64,000 nucleotides of DNA from the NCBI RefSeq assembly GCF_003253745.1, contig NZ_MZXV01000050.1, positions 1-64,000 on the forward strand, read 5' to 3'. Positions 8,084-16,918 of this stretch are shown one piece after another. How positions within the stretch are numbered: position 1 is the stretch's first letter; every line of letters starts with the position of its first letter. The DNA comes from Mesorhizobium kowhaii. GTDB lineage: Bacteria; Pseudomonadota; Alphaproteobacteria; Rhizobiales; Rhizobiaceae. The position numbers were made by a program, and so were the translations under genes. The notes beneath the pieces were generated by a model, which saw only the letters and a list, made by a program, of their open reading frames with translations, was not told the origin of the DNA and searched no databases.

Positions 8084-9822
8084 TGCTCCGCCAGCCGGCC
8101 ACCCAGATCGTTTCGTCTTGTCTGGAGCCGGATTATCCCACCCATCGTCCGATCCAAGGACGAACTGGCCGACAGAAGGCGTCTTGTGTAGGGATGTTGC
8201 GGCCGATCGAAAATCTCAGAGCGAGTACCTATCTCGACAAATCTCCCCCCATTCATGACGACCACCCGATCCGCGATCTGCTCCACGGCACCGAGGTCGT
8301 GTGAAATGAAGATGCAGGCAAAGTTGAACCTTCCCTGAAGCTCTGCAAGCAGGTCGAGGATTTGCTTCTGTACCGTCATGTCCAGCGCCGATACTGGTTC
8401 GTCGGCAATAATGATGTCAGGCCTTCGAATGATCGCCCGGGCGATTGCTACTCGTTGGCGTTGGCCACCCGAGAGTTGATGCGGGAAGCGACCAACAAAC
8501 TCGCGGCCAAGCCCTACATCGGACAACACTGCCAGTGTGCGCTCGCGTCGACCGGCTGATGTTAGAGTAGCCTCATGCCGGAGCGGCTCCTCGATGATCG
8601 CATCGATGTGCATTCTCGGGTCAAGTGAGGAGTACGGATCCTGGAAGATCATCTGTATCCTTTGCCGAACTGCATGGCCGACGCGGTAATGTAGTTCGGT
8701 CAGCTCCTCGCCGTCGAGAAGGACCTTGCCTGCGGTTGTGCTGATTAATCCGACCAAGCTGCGGCCCAAAGTCGTCTTGCCGGAACCGCTTGCTCCGACG
8801 AGGGCTACCGTTTCACCGGGGTATAGATCGAGCGAAACGTGATCTACTGCCTTTTTCGGGGCGGAGGTCGCGAAAAGGCGACGTCGACCAGCATGCACGA
8901 TCGTCAGGTCGAGAACCTGAAGCACTGGTTTGCCGCTGCGATCCAACGATTTACGCTGAACGCGGCTTGGGAGAGAGTCCAACAGGCGACAGGTATATTC
9001 GTGGCTTGGGCGCAGTAAGACATCCCGAGCCGGTCCCTGTTCTACGATCTTACCCTTCTGCATGACAGCGACTCTCGCCGCGTAACGGGCGACCAAAGGC
9101 AGGTCGTGGCTGATAAGGAGGACGGCCGCGCCGTTCTCCCTGCACAGTTCCACCATGAGTTCCATGATTTCCTGCTGCAGCAACGAATCGAGTGCGGTGG
9201 TCGGTTCGTCGGCGATCAGCAGCGTCGGACGCAGCAACATGACTGACGCCAACAGAATTCGTTGTCGCATCCCGCCAGAAAACTGGTGTGGAAATGCGTC
9301 AAAGCACCCCCGCGGATCGTCGATGCGGACGCGTTCCAGCATATCGAGGCAAAGTTTCATTGCTTCGTGTCTTGACAGGCGGCGATGCAGCCGAAGCCCT
9401 TCCATCATCTGGTTGCCTATCGTGCGAGATGGGTTGAGCGAGACCATCGGCTCCTGAAAGACCATCCCGATTCGGCCGCCGCGGATTGCCCGCAGATCGC
9501 GCTCCGCAAGCTTTGTCAGGTCGGTGCTCTCAAACAGAATGGAGCCATCGGCTATCCTCACCGCCGCTGGCAGCAAGTTGAGGATCGAACGGGCGAGCAT
9601 CGTTTTTCCACTGCCGGATTCGCCGACGACCGCAAAGATCTCGCCTGGCGCAACTTCGAAGCTTGCACCATCAACAATTGTCAGATTGCCCACCTTGAGG
9701 GTGAGGTCTCGCGTCGACAGCACGGCTCGTTGAGAAAGCATCAGGCTGGCATCTTTCTCTAGAGCCCGATCATTGAATGGCTTATGACGATGATTGGGCG
9801 GTTCGGGGATCAAGATAGTCAT
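8080..9822 (-). CDS. Peptide-type ABC transporter, fused double ATP-binding protein
   Basis: A 580-aa protein with two complete ABC ATPase domains, equivalent to DppD and DppF in one chain (as in GsiA). Domain 1 (about residues 32-285) has Walker A 'GESGSGKTM', signature 'FSGGMRQR' and Walker B 'LLIADEPTTALD'. Domain 2 (about 305-560) has 'GASGSGKTT', 'LSGGQRQR' and 'IIIADEPVSALD'. Both have the H-loop 'ISHDL' and the C-terminal oligopeptide-transporter extension 'HPYTRRLL'. It powers the permeases encoded just upstream; its 5' end overlaps the DppC-like gene by 41 nt. A start at ATG 9741 is possible. Confidence 0.9.
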   Translation of the reverse strand: MTILIPEPPNHRHKPFNDRALEKDASLMLSQRAVLSTRDLTLKVGNLTIVDGASFEVAPGEIFAVVGESGSGKTMLARSILNLLPAAVRIADGSILFESTDLTKLAERDLRAIRGGRIGMVFQEPMVSLNPSRTIGNQMMEGLRLHRRLSRHEAMKLCLDMLERVRIDDPRGCFDAFPHQFSGGMRQRILLASVMLLRPTLLIADEPTTALDSLLQQEIMELMVELCRENGAAVLLISHDLPLVARYAARVAVMQKGKIVEQGPARDVLLRPSHEYTCRLLDSLPSRVQRKSLDRSGKPVLQVLDLTIVHAGRRRLFATSAPKKAVDHVSLDLYPGETVALVGASGSGKTTLGRSLVGLISTTAGKVLLDGEELTELHYRVGHAVRQRIQMIFQDPYSSLDPRMHIDAIIEEPLRHEATLTSAGRRERTLAVLSDVGLGREFVGRFPHQLSGGQRQRVAIARAIIRRPDIIIADEPVSALDMTVQKQILDLLAELQGRFNFACIFISHDLGAVEQIADRVVVMNGGRFVEIGTRSEIFDRPQHPYTRRLLSASSSLDRTMGGIIRLQTRRNDLGGRLAEQ

Positions 9823-10624
9823 TCAGGAGGTCCCCTATGAGATTGATCCCCAGCATTGTCAGAGAGATACAAAGGCCTGGAAAGACGCAGAGCCAGCTCG
9901 CGCGGCTGATATGGGCAAAGCCGCTGGCCAGCATGTTGCCCCATGTGGGCGCCGGAGGAGGCACGCCGAGGCCAAGAAAGCTCAGAGCGCTTTCGGCCAG
10001 GAGAACCCATCCGAACATGGATGTGGCAAGGATGATGATCGGCGGCAGACAGTTCGGAAGTATGTGGCGCCACATCGAGTATAAGTCCGAGTTACCCATG
10101 ACGAAAGAAGCTTCCACGTACTCTCTGCGGCGCAGCGACAGCACCGCGCCGCGGACGACGCGCACCACCGACGGCAGGAATGCAATAGACAGCGCCACGA
10201 CGATGCCGCTCCGTCCGGCTCCAAGGACGGTCATCAACCCGAGTGCCAGCAAGATGCCGGGAAACGCGAGCAGCGCGTCGTTGACCACCATCAGCACGAC
10301 GTCGACCGGGCCGCGCAGATAGCCACTGACCATGCCAAGCAGACTGCCGACGGTGATCGCGCCAGCCACCGTCTGCAGACTGATCCACATGCTGCTGGTG
10401 CCTCCCGCCATTATCCGGCTGAGCACGTCACGGCCAAACTCGTCCGTGCCAAGCCAATGACGTCCGTTCGGTGGTTGCAGCCGCGAGCCTATGTCGATCG
10501 AAAGCGGGTCGTGAGGCGTCCAGACAGCGCCTACCACTGCAAAAGCAACCACGAATAAAAGGGGAACGCAACTGAGTAGAAGACGATCGGGTTGCAGGAC
10601 CGATCCACCAGGTGATCGAGTCAT
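9782..10624 (-). CDS. Peptide-type ABC transporter permease, DppC-like
   Basis: A 280-aa inner-membrane permease. It shows the DppC/OppC N-terminal segment, the 'HWLGTDEFGRDVLSRIMAGG' motif, and the EAA cytoplasmic loop 'EYVEASFVMGNSDLYSMWRHILPN'. The C-terminus 'GINLIGDLLNDYLDPR' is diagnostic of this permease class. Start ATG 10624 overlaps the stop of the DppB-like gene (ATGA), indicating translational coupling. It forms the translocation pore with DppB and the double ATPase. The matching binding protein is probably the one encoded at 14.9 kb on the other strand. Confidence 0.9.
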   Translation of the reverse strand: MTRSPGGSVLQPDRLLLSCVPLLFVVAFAVVGAVWTPHDPLSIDIGSRLQPPNGRHWLGTDEFGRDVLSRIMAGGTSSMWISLQTVAGAITVGSLLGMVSGYLRGPVDVVLMVVNDALLAFPGILLALGLMTVLGAGRSGIVVALSIAFLPSVVRVVRGAVLSLRRREYVEASFVMGNSDLYSMWRHILPNCLPPIIILATSMFGWVLLAESALSFLGLGVPPPAPTWGNMLASGFAHISRASWLCVFPGLCISLTMLGINLIGDLLNDYLDPRTAQSSS

Positions 10625-11562
10625 TCTGCCACCCTCGGGTCGAACAAGGGGTAGAGGAGATCGACAACAAGGTTGATCACCACGTAGACGCCCGCCACCA
10701 GCAGAAGGCAGCCTTGTACGACAGGGTAGTCGCGGGCATATATCGACTCCACAAGTAACCGCCCGAGGCCTGGCAGCGTAAAAACGGTCTCGACTACCGC
10801 GACGCCGCCCAAAAGATTGCCTAATATTAGCCCGATCACGGTCCATGTCGGCGCAAACGCGTTGGGGAAGGCGTGTCGCCACAGGACGGCGCTCTCTGAC
10901 AGCCCTTTCGCGCGCGCGTGCGTGATGTACTCCAGGCGCATGACTTCGATCATGCTGGATCGTGTCATGCGGGCGATGAATCCCATCTCAGAAAACACCA
11001 ATGTAGTGACCGGCATCACCAGATAGGCAAGAGCGCTGACGGGGCTCTCGCTGAATGAGATGTAGCCCACGATCGGCAGCCAGTTCAGGGTGAGGCCGAA
11101 CAGCATGAGGATAAGCAGACCAAGCCAGAAACTTGGGATGGAAACGAGTAACGAAGAAAGGCTGACTGTCGCGAGGTCGATCAGACCGCCCTGCCGCCAC
11201 GCTGCAAGCACACCTGCCGGAACCGCAAGCAAGCTTGCCAGCGCAACAGAAATGATAACAACGCTGGCCGTCACCTGAAAACGATCCAACATCAGGTCCA
11301 GCACGGGCAGCTTGTTGACGATCGAATAACCAAAGTCTCCTTGCAGGACATTCGCAAGCCAGATCATGAACTGGATGGGCATAGGCCGATCCAGGCCGAG
11401 AGAGCGGCGGTATTCTTCGATCATGTCGGGCTGCGCCATATCGCCCAGCATTACGATGACAGGATCACCGGGGATCAGTCGCATCAAAAAAAAGACTGTC
11501 AAAGCGACGATCGCCAGCGTCGGCAACGCCATGACAATCCGTCGAAGGATAAAGCTAAGCAT
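10621..11562 (-). CDS. Peptide-type ABC transporter permease, DppB-like
   Basis: A 313-aa permease starting MLSFILRRIVMALPTLAIVALTVFFL. The 'MRLIPGDPVIVMLG' segment after helix 1 and the EAA loop 'LEYITHARAKGLSESAVLWRHAFPN' are typical of DppB/OppB proteins, as is 'GLGRLLVESIYARDYPVVQG' near the end. I chose ATG 11562, where the family begins; the longer frame to 11787 adds a non-conserved arginine-rich extension. It lies 50 nt downstream of the C45 acyltransferase gene, so both probably share a transcript. Confidence 0.9.
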   Translation of the reverse strand: MLSFILRRIVMALPTLAIVALTVFFLMRLIPGDPVIVMLGDMAQPDMIEEYRRSLGLDRPMPIQFMIWLANVLQGDFGYSIVNKLPVLDLMLDRFQVTASVVIISVALASLLAVPAGVLAAWRQGGLIDLATVSLSSLLVSIPSFWLGLLILMLFGLTLNWLPIVGYISFSESPVSALAYLVMPVTTLVFSEMGFIARMTRSSMIEVMRLEYITHARAKGLSESAVLWRHAFPNAFAPTWTVIGLILGNLLGGVAVVETVFTLPGLGRLLVESIYARDYPVVQGCLLLVAGVYVVINLVVDLLYPLFDPRVAE

Positions 11563-11612
11563 GTCGCGTTTGTCCCTGCTGTCGCGGCGCCCCAAAGAAT
11601 CGACAAGCGCAC

Positions 11613-12740
11613 CTAGGCTGCGGCTTCGGCCGCGCCCTTTGTGTCCATTGTGAGCGAGTAGACCGTAAAGTGCCTGTTTCGTGCCGGCGCAGGAGCGACT
11701 TCCATCAAGCCACGGGCCGGCTGCATCACAATCATGGCCACGGTTTCCGATATACTTCCGGGGAATTCTGGTCGCCATGGCCGACAAACCGAAAACGGCT
11801 CTCCGAAGCGATCAAAGAGGGCGTCTTTCACATCCTCAACGGCCAAGCCGCCACCTCTCGACCCTAGCCTTTCGCGCACCCGATAGTCTCTGTAGTAGCT
11901 TTCCGGTACGTTCGCGATGCCGGTGTCGCGCAGCTTCGACAAGGCCGCTGGCGATGTCCAATGGTTTGCATGCGCTAGCACGCCCCTCTCTGGTAGGATC
12001 GGGAACGATTCATCCGGCGCGCACTCAAAGTCGATCGCAAAGCCCGCTGCCGTGCTGAGCATCATGTTGTTGGACCCGGATTTCGGTGTGGTCGCCACGG
12101 TTTTTATTCCCTGAGCCAGATGCTGACTTTCAAGGAACTTTCGTCGTATGAAGGGCAGCGGAATTCCAGGCCGATCATAGTCACGGTCCGACTCCAGGTA
12201 GTTTGCCGTGATTGCCAATCCCGCAGAATTCAAACCGCTCCTTGCCAGACCTCCGGCTTCCGTGAAGGTGAGGATATCAGGCCCATCGTCTGTCCTAATC
12301 ATGAGAACCACTCCGGTTTGTGCGCACTCCGGCAGCCAGTCCCAATTCTGAGCATGGATCAACGCGCCGTCACGGGCCATTTCCGGCATCACGATGACGC
12401 CTGTGCAACCATCGGGCGCCTCACGAGCAGTTGCCTTGCGACCAATCTCAAGTATCTCGGTTCGAGCATTCACCAGCACGATCTCTTCGAATGAGCAGCC
12501 CGCACCATCGGCGATGCCGCGCATTTCCTCGAGGTAGTCGGGTGCGAACTCTTCAACCGTCGGCACGAAACCGCGTACGATCTCACGGACATCGTTCCAG
12601 GCATAAGACATGGCCAGAAGCCGCTGACTGTAGATGCGAACGCTGCGGGCGATCCGTTCGCGTGCGGCACGTCCATACTGTTGGCCGCGGCTGAATGGCG
12701 GCCCCGCGATCTCGACCAAGGGAAACGACGGTATGCTCAT
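11613..12740 (-). CDS. C45-family acyltransferase/amidohydrolase (isopenicillin-N-acyltransferase-like)
   Basis: A 375-aa Ntn-hydrolase of peptidase family C45. Family features are the N-terminal 'RGQQYGRAARERI', 'EEMRGIADGAGCSFEEIVLVNARTEI', and Cys112 in 'PDGCTGVIV', the residue that becomes the N-terminal nucleophile after autocleavage. Downstream come 'LIHAQNWDW' and 'AGLARSGLNSAGLAITANYL'. Family members cleave or transfer acyl groups on amides such as 6-APA. Being first gene of the transporter operon, it most likely deacylates the imported compound. It has no signal peptide, so cleavage would be cytoplasmic. The exact substrate is unknown; quorum-signal or beta-lactam breakdown are guesses only. 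Confidence 0.82.
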   Translation of the reverse strand: MSIPSFPLVEIAGPPFSRGQQYGRAARERIARSVRIYSQRLLAMSYAWNDVREIVRGFVPTVEEFAPDYLEEMRGIADGAGCSFEEIVLVNARTEILEIGRKATAREAPDGCTGVIVMPEMARDGALIHAQNWDWLPECAQTGVVLMIRTDDGPDILTFTEAGGLARSGLNSAGLAITANYLESDRDYDRPGIPLPFIRRKFLESQHLAQGIKTVATTPKSGSNNMMLSTAAGFAIDFECAPDESFPILPERGVLAHANHWTSPAALSKLRDTGIANVPESYYRDYRVRERLGSRGGGLAVEDVKDALFDRFGEPFSVCRPWRPEFPGSISETVAMIVMQPARGLMEVAPAPARNRHFTVYSLTMDTKGAAEAAA

Positions 12741-12751
12741 TGTTAGTTCCG

Positions 12752-12769
12752 TGATGAGTTATATCATCA
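12752..12769. promoter_or_regulatory. Candidate GntR operator, minus-strand operon promoter
   Basis: TGATGA-gttata-TCATCA is a perfect 6-bp inverted repeat 12 nt upstream of the C45 gene start and inside the divergent gap with the GntR gene. Its reverse complement reads TGATGATATAAC, sharing TGATGATATAA with the site before the hydrolase gene at 13.9 kb. This fits one GntR regulator controlling both strands. Confidence 0.55.
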
Positions 12770-12899
12770 TAAAAAACATTTTGTGACCTTAGTGTCAACC
12801 AAGTTTCGCGAAGGTATGTATGGTTCTTGGTACACCAAGAGACTAAGTGATAGCCGACGCGGACGCGTGTATCGGGTGACGGTGGAACAGGGCGATCAA

Positions 12900-13850
12900 A
12901 TGAAAAGATCGGGAACGCGTGCCAAAGAAGGAGCCACGCAACGGAGCGCGAGCCCGTTGCAACTCGATCTTGCGCGCCAGATTCTTGCAAGATTGCTGGA
13001 TGAAGGGTTCACCGTCGATCAGCGGGTGCCCGAACAGACCATTGCGCGCGCGCTCGGCGTGTCGCGAACGCCGGTCCGAGCTGCATTGCGCTTGTTGGCC
13101 GAGCAGGGAGTGCTTCGCACCGAGGCGGAGCGCGGCTTCCTGGTGGCGCAAACAATCGAAGGCATCGATGCCGATGGCCTGATCCCGCGGTCTCCAGACC
13201 AACGCGTCTATGAAGCAATGCTGTCCGATCGCGCTGACGGGCGCATTGGCGTGGAAGTTTCCGAAGCGGAGATGATGCCGCGGTACAACGCGTCGCGCGG
13301 CGTCATCCGCAAGGTGTTCATCAGGCTTGCTGCAGAGGGCCTCGCGCAACGCCAGCGAGGACATGGATGGTCCTTTTCGGATACCCTCGACAGCGATCAA
13401 TCACTCGCCGAAAGCTATCGGTTTCGTATGGCCATCGAGTGCGCGGCGCTGCGGCAGCCCGGCTACCAGCTCGATCCGGACCGGATCCTGAAGCTGCGCC
13501 GAGCCCATGATGCCGTTCTTAGAAACGGCCGCCCGTCGGTGGATGGAGTCGAGTGGTTTGCGGTCAATGCAACCTTCCACGAGACGATCGTCTCCGGCTC
13601 CCAGAATAGATTCTTTGTTCAGGCCGTCCATCAGCAGAACAACCTTCGGCGCATACAGGAGTATGCGGGCTATCCCAGCCTGGCCAGCGACAGGATCGTG
13701 CAATCGTGCACCGAGCACATCGCGATCCTGGATGCGCTGGAGGCACAGGACTATCCTTGGGCCGAGACGCTGCTCTCTCGCCATCTTCAGCTTGCTCTGC
13801 GCTACGCCCAAAGCGGATCGGACACCGCCGTGGAGGGTGCCGCCGATTGA
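12900..13850 (+). CDS. GntR-family regulator with two winged-helix segments and FCD-like domain
   Basis: A 316-aa protein counted from ATG 12900. The first HTH is 'QILARLLDEGFTVDQRVPEQTIARALGVSRTPVRAALRLLAEQGVL'. A second GntR-like segment follows, 'RVYEAMLSDRADGRIGVEVSEAEMMPRYNASRGVIRKVFIRLAAEGL', and then an all-helical FCD-type effector domain ('FRMAIECAALRQP', 'FHETIVSGSQNRFFVQAVHQ', 'EHIAILDALEAQDYPWAE'). Tandem DNA-binding segments are less common than a single one. Between two divergent catabolic units and next to matching palindromes, it is the likely pathway regulator. The true start may lie at an upstream ATG or GTG. Confidence 0.85.
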   Translation: MKRSGTRAKEGATQRSASPLQLDLARQILARLLDEGFTVDQRVPEQTIARALGVSRTPVRAALRLLAEQGVLRTEAERGFLVAQTIEGIDADGLIPRSPDQRVYEAMLSDRADGRIGVEVSEAEMMPRYNASRGVIRKVFIRLAAEGLAQRQRGHGWSFSDTLDSDQSLAESYRFRMAIECAALRQPGYQLDPDRILKLRRAHDAVLRNGRPSVDGVEWFAVNATFHETIVSGSQNRFFVQAVHQQNNLRRIQEYAGYPSLASDRIVQSCTEHIAILDALEAQDYPWAETLLSRHLQLALRYAQSGSDTAVEGAAD

Positions 13851-13930
13851 TGCGAGGCAAATACGTCGCTCGCGATGCCAGCGCCATGTGTTTTTTGTCG
13901 ATGCAAAACATTGCCTCTTGATTGTGCATT

Positions 13931-13951
13931 ATGTGATGATATAAAACACAT
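13931..13951. promoter_or_regulatory. Candidate GntR operator before the plus-strand catabolic unit
   Basis: ATGTG-atgatataaaa-CACAT is a 5-bp inverted repeat 51 nt upstream of the hydrolase start. It contains TGATGATATAA, shared with the site at 12752-12769 on the opposite strand. The repeated core before both transcription units argues for one regulator. Confidence 0.5.
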
Positions 13952-14002
13952 GAGGCTGGGATCGTAGGACGACCCCGGACCCCTTTGCGGAGGCGCGGTC
14001 AG

Positions 14003-14851
14003 ATGAGCGAAACGAACAGTCTGAACTTCTATGATCTCGGCTATACCGCCCTGTTTGCTTCAAGGGCCGATCAACGCTTCTCCTATTGCCTCTATGTGCC
14101 GAGCGACTACGACGAGAACGGCGACAAACGCTATGGGTTGGCCATCGTGGTTCACGATACCGAGCGAACCGTGGGAGCGTACCGCGATCGATTCGCCGAC
14201 TTTGGCGAGGCCAACGATTGCATTATCCTCGCCCCATTATTTCCGGGCGGCATCATCGAACCTGGAGACCTCTCGAACTACAAACTGCTCAAGTTTCACG
14301 ATATCCGGTTCGATTTGTTATTGCTTTCAATGGTTGACGAAGTCGCCGCGAAGTATCGTGTCGATACCGGCAAGTTCCTTCTCTACGGATTCTCCGGCGG
14401 GGCGCATTTTGCTCACCGATTTTACTATGCGCATCCGGAGCGTCTGCTCGGCGTCTCGATAGGAGCGCCCGGTGTGGTGACCCTGCTCGACGACAGTCGA
14501 GACTGGTGGGTCGGTGTCCGCAACTTTGAGAGCGAGTTCGGCAAACCCCTGGACATCGGCCTGATGCGCGGCGTCCCCGTTCACATGGTCATAGGCGATC
14601 GGGACACGGAAACCTGGGAGATAACCATCGAGCCTCAGGACCATTGGTGGATGCCGGACGCCAACATCGCCGGCGCAACGCGCATCGACCGGATGCGATC
14701 CCTACGCGAGAGCTACATGGCCCGAGACATTAATGTGCGCCACGACTTTGTTGCGGGGGTCGGGCACGACTCCGAGCCGGTTGTAGCTCCGGTCAAGGTT
14801 TTCTTTGCCGACGTCCTTCGTCGGCGGAGCTCGTGCGATGTGAATTCTTGA
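14003..14851 (+). CDS. Alpha/beta hydrolase
   Basis: A 282-aa protein with an alpha/beta-hydrolase core: 'RYGLAIVVHDTERTVGAYRDRFADFGEANDCIILAP' near the oxyanion region, the nucleophile elbow 'LLYGFSGGAHFAHRF' (Gly-Phe-Ser-Gly-Gly), 'VHMVIGDRDTETW' likely giving the acid, and 'GVGHDSEP' with the catalytic His. This resembles poly(hydroxyalkanoate) depolymerase-like or esterase-type hydrolases. ATG 14003 has GGAGG 9 nt upstream. It opens a plus-strand unit with the binding protein and nitrilase genes, suggesting it hydrolyses an ester or amide bond of the imported substrate. Confidence 0.8.
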   Translation: MSETNSLNFYDLGYTALFASRADQRFSYCLYVPSDYDENGDKRYGLAIVVHDTERTVGAYRDRFADFGEANDCIILAPLFPGGIIEPGDLSNYKLLKFHDIRFDLLLLSMVDEVAAKYRVDTGKFLLYGFSGGAHFAHRFYYAHPERLLGVSIGAPGVVTLLDDSRDWWVGVRNFESEFGKPLDIGLMRGVPVHMVIGDRDTETWEITIEPQDHWWMPDANIAGATRIDRMRSLRESYMARDINVRHDFVAGVGHDSEPVVAPVKVFFADVLRRRSSCDVNS

Positions 14852-14885
14852 AATCGGTAAACCAAAGAAGCGGGGAGCAGACAAA

Positions 14886-16454
14886 ATGAGAATGTCGAAA
14901 CATCTACGGGCGATCCTGATTTTGACAACCGCTCTCTTGCCCGGCGAGTCCAGTGCCGGCCAAGATTTACGAGAAACCGACGTGCTTACCCTCGCCATCG
15001 GCGGCGACATTTCCAGCAGCGACCCCGGGGTGGACCGTGACTCGACGTCGGACACTGTCCTGCACCATGTCATCGAGGGCCTCGTAGCCTATAAAGAGGA
15101 CCTGACAGTCGGTCCGATGCTCGCCAAGAGTTGGGAAATCAGCGCCGACGGGCGAACCTACACGTTCAAATTGCGCGACAGCCTGAAATTCCACAATGGG
15201 GATGCTGTCACCTCGGCCGATGTTGCCTGGAGCTGGTCGCGTTACCTCGACCCCAAGACCAAGTGGCAATGCACGTACCGTTTTGACGGCTCGTTCGGTT
15301 CGAAAGTCGAGCAGATCACCACGCCGGATCGCGTCACAGTCCAGTTTCAACTCAGTGAGCCCGACGCGCTGTTCCTTGCAAATATGGCGAATATCCAATG
15401 CCTAACCGCGGTCCTGAGCAAAGCCTCTCTCAAAGCGGACGGCAGTTGGGACAAGCCTATCGGTACGGGACCGTACATGTTCGGAAAGTGGGAACACAAT
15501 CGATACATTACGTTGGAGCGCTTTGCCGACTATCAGTCGTTGCCGGGTGAGCGTGATGGGCTGGCCGGCGGCAAGCACGCTTACGCCAAGCAGCTCAAAT
15601 TCTTAGTTGTACCGGATGCATCCGCCCGAAAATCCGCTCTCTACACGGGCGAGATTGATGTCGTTTCCGATTTTGGGGCGGCGGACATCGAAGACGCCAA
15701 GGCAAGGAATACGTCTGTGTCGGTCCAATCCTCAATGGCTTGGCAGATGCTACTGCTGCAGACTGAGGATCCCATTCTGGCCGATCTTCGAGTTCGCAGA
15801 GCGATCGCTCATGCCTTGGATATCCAACAGATTGCCAATGCGGCTACCTATGGGCTTGCGACGCCCAACCCATCGGCGGTGCCAACGATGAGCCCCTACT
15901 ATGGAGACAAGCAGACCATCTGGCCGGCATACGATCCGGCTGCCGCCGCGGCGCTTCTGAAGGAAGCTGGGTACTCCGGACAGAAATTGAGCATCCAGAC
16001 CAACAAGAAATTTGAGAACATGTATTCGGCGGCGGTCGTCATACAGTCCATGCTTCAGGCTGTCGGAATCAATGCCGAGTTGGAGGTGCTCGATTTCGCA
16101 GCTCAGCTCGACAACTACTACTCCGGGAAGTTTCAGCTGATGTCCTTTGGAATGTCTGCACGCCTCGACCCGGCCTACAGCTTTGAGACATTTATGGGAG
16201 CAAAAAAGGACGACGCGTCCAACCAGTGGGAGGATCCGGACGCGCTGATGTTGCTTGCCGCCGCAAAATCGGAATCAGATCCGTCGAAACGGCAGGCGAT
16301 CTTCGATTCACTGCACGCGAGATTGGCCGAACAGGTACCGATCATTGGCCTCTTCAATGATCCGCTTGTGACCGCGATCGGGCCGAAGGTTCGAGGATAT
16401 GCCGACTGGCCCGCTGGCAAGGAGCGCCTTTGGGGCGTTTGGCGGGAGCGGTGA
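14886..16454 (+). CDS. ABC transporter substrate-binding protein, family 5 (peptide/opine type)
   Basis: A 522-aa periplasmic protein with a signal peptide (about residues 1-25, ending SSAGQ). Family SBP_bac_5 features include 'HHVIEGLVAYKEDLTVGPMLAKSWEISADGRTYTFKLRDSLKFHNGDAVTSADVAWSW', 'IGTGPYMFGKWEHNRYITLERFADY' and 'DLRVRRAIAHALD'. It is the missing fifth component of the DppBC plus double-ATPase transporter on the minus strand at 8.1-11.6 kb. It should capture the substrate and deliver it to the permeases. It lies 34 nt downstream of the hydrolase gene. Confidence 0.9.
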   Translation: MRMSKHLRAILILTTALLPGESSAGQDLRETDVLTLAIGGDISSSDPGVDRDSTSDTVLHHVIEGLVAYKEDLTVGPMLAKSWEISADGRTYTFKLRDSLKFHNGDAVTSADVAWSWSRYLDPKTKWQCTYRFDGSFGSKVEQITTPDRVTVQFQLSEPDALFLANMANIQCLTAVLSKASLKADGSWDKPIGTGPYMFGKWEHNRYITLERFADYQSLPGERDGLAGGKHAYAKQLKFLVVPDASARKSALYTGEIDVVSDFGAADIEDAKARNTSVSVQSSMAWQMLLLQTEDPILADLRVRRAIAHALDIQQIANAATYGLATPNPSAVPTMSPYYGDKQTIWPAYDPAAAAALLKEAGYSGQKLSIQTNKKFENMYSAAVVIQSMLQAVGINAELEVLDFAAQLDNYYSGKFQLMSFGMSARLDPAYSFETFMGAKKDDASNQWEDPDALMLLAAAKSESDPSKRQAIFDSLHARLAEQVPIIGLFNDPLVTAIGPKVRGYADWPAGKERLWGVWRER

Positions 16455-16555
16455 GGCGAGTTCATAACCTGGCTCGCCAACCCTGCCGGTCACGCAGAAC
16501 TCGACCCTGAGATCGTTCAGCGTCGCGCTTTTCCATCAACTCTGGAGGATCAACA

Positions 16556-16918
16556 TTGCCGTCAGTCGTCCGACTTTCTGAAACTGCCCCGGGATCCCAA
16601 CCACTTCCGAAACTAGGCTATTCCGCCCCGGAGCTAGTAGTTTGCGGTGCCCCAGTCGAATACGGCTACACATACTACTGCGATCCCGCAGGCCGCATGA
16701 TCGCAGGCATCTGGGAGAGCGAGCCAGGGTCGCTGCGCTTTGAGTCATACCCGTGCGACGAGTTCTGTTACGTGCTGTCAGGTTCGATAACCTTGCAGGA
16801 GACCGACGGGGAGGCGCAAGAGTTCAGCGCAGGCGACAGCTTTGTAATTTGCAGAGGCTTTCGGGGGCTGTGGCAAATGACCGAAAGGACGAAGAAGTAC
16901 TATGTCGAATGCAGATAG
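16556..16918 (+). CDS. Cupin-domain protein
   Basis: A 120-aa single-cupin protein. Motif 1 is degenerate ('SLRFESYPCDEFCYVLSGSITLQETDG') and motif 2 is 'FSAGDSFVICRGFRGLWQMTE', the pattern of small Cupin_3/EutQ-like proteins whose role is often unclear. The start is TTG 16556, supported by GGAGG about 8 nt upstream; no ATG fits. It overlaps the nitrilase-family gene by 17 nt, so the two are probably translated together. It may be an isomerase, a binding protein or a sensor of the pathway. Confidence 0.78.
   Translation: MPSVVRLSETAPGSQPLPKLGYSAPELVVCGAPVEYGYTYYCDPAGRMIAGIWESEPGSLRFESYPCDEFCYVLSGSITLQETDGEAQEFSAGDSFVICRGFRGLWQMTERTKKYYVECR

Noticed and set aside
11613..12740. C45 protein as an AHL acylase
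   Set aside because: Known AHL acylases of the PvdQ type belong to a different Ntn-hydrolase family; quorum quenching is left as a guess only.
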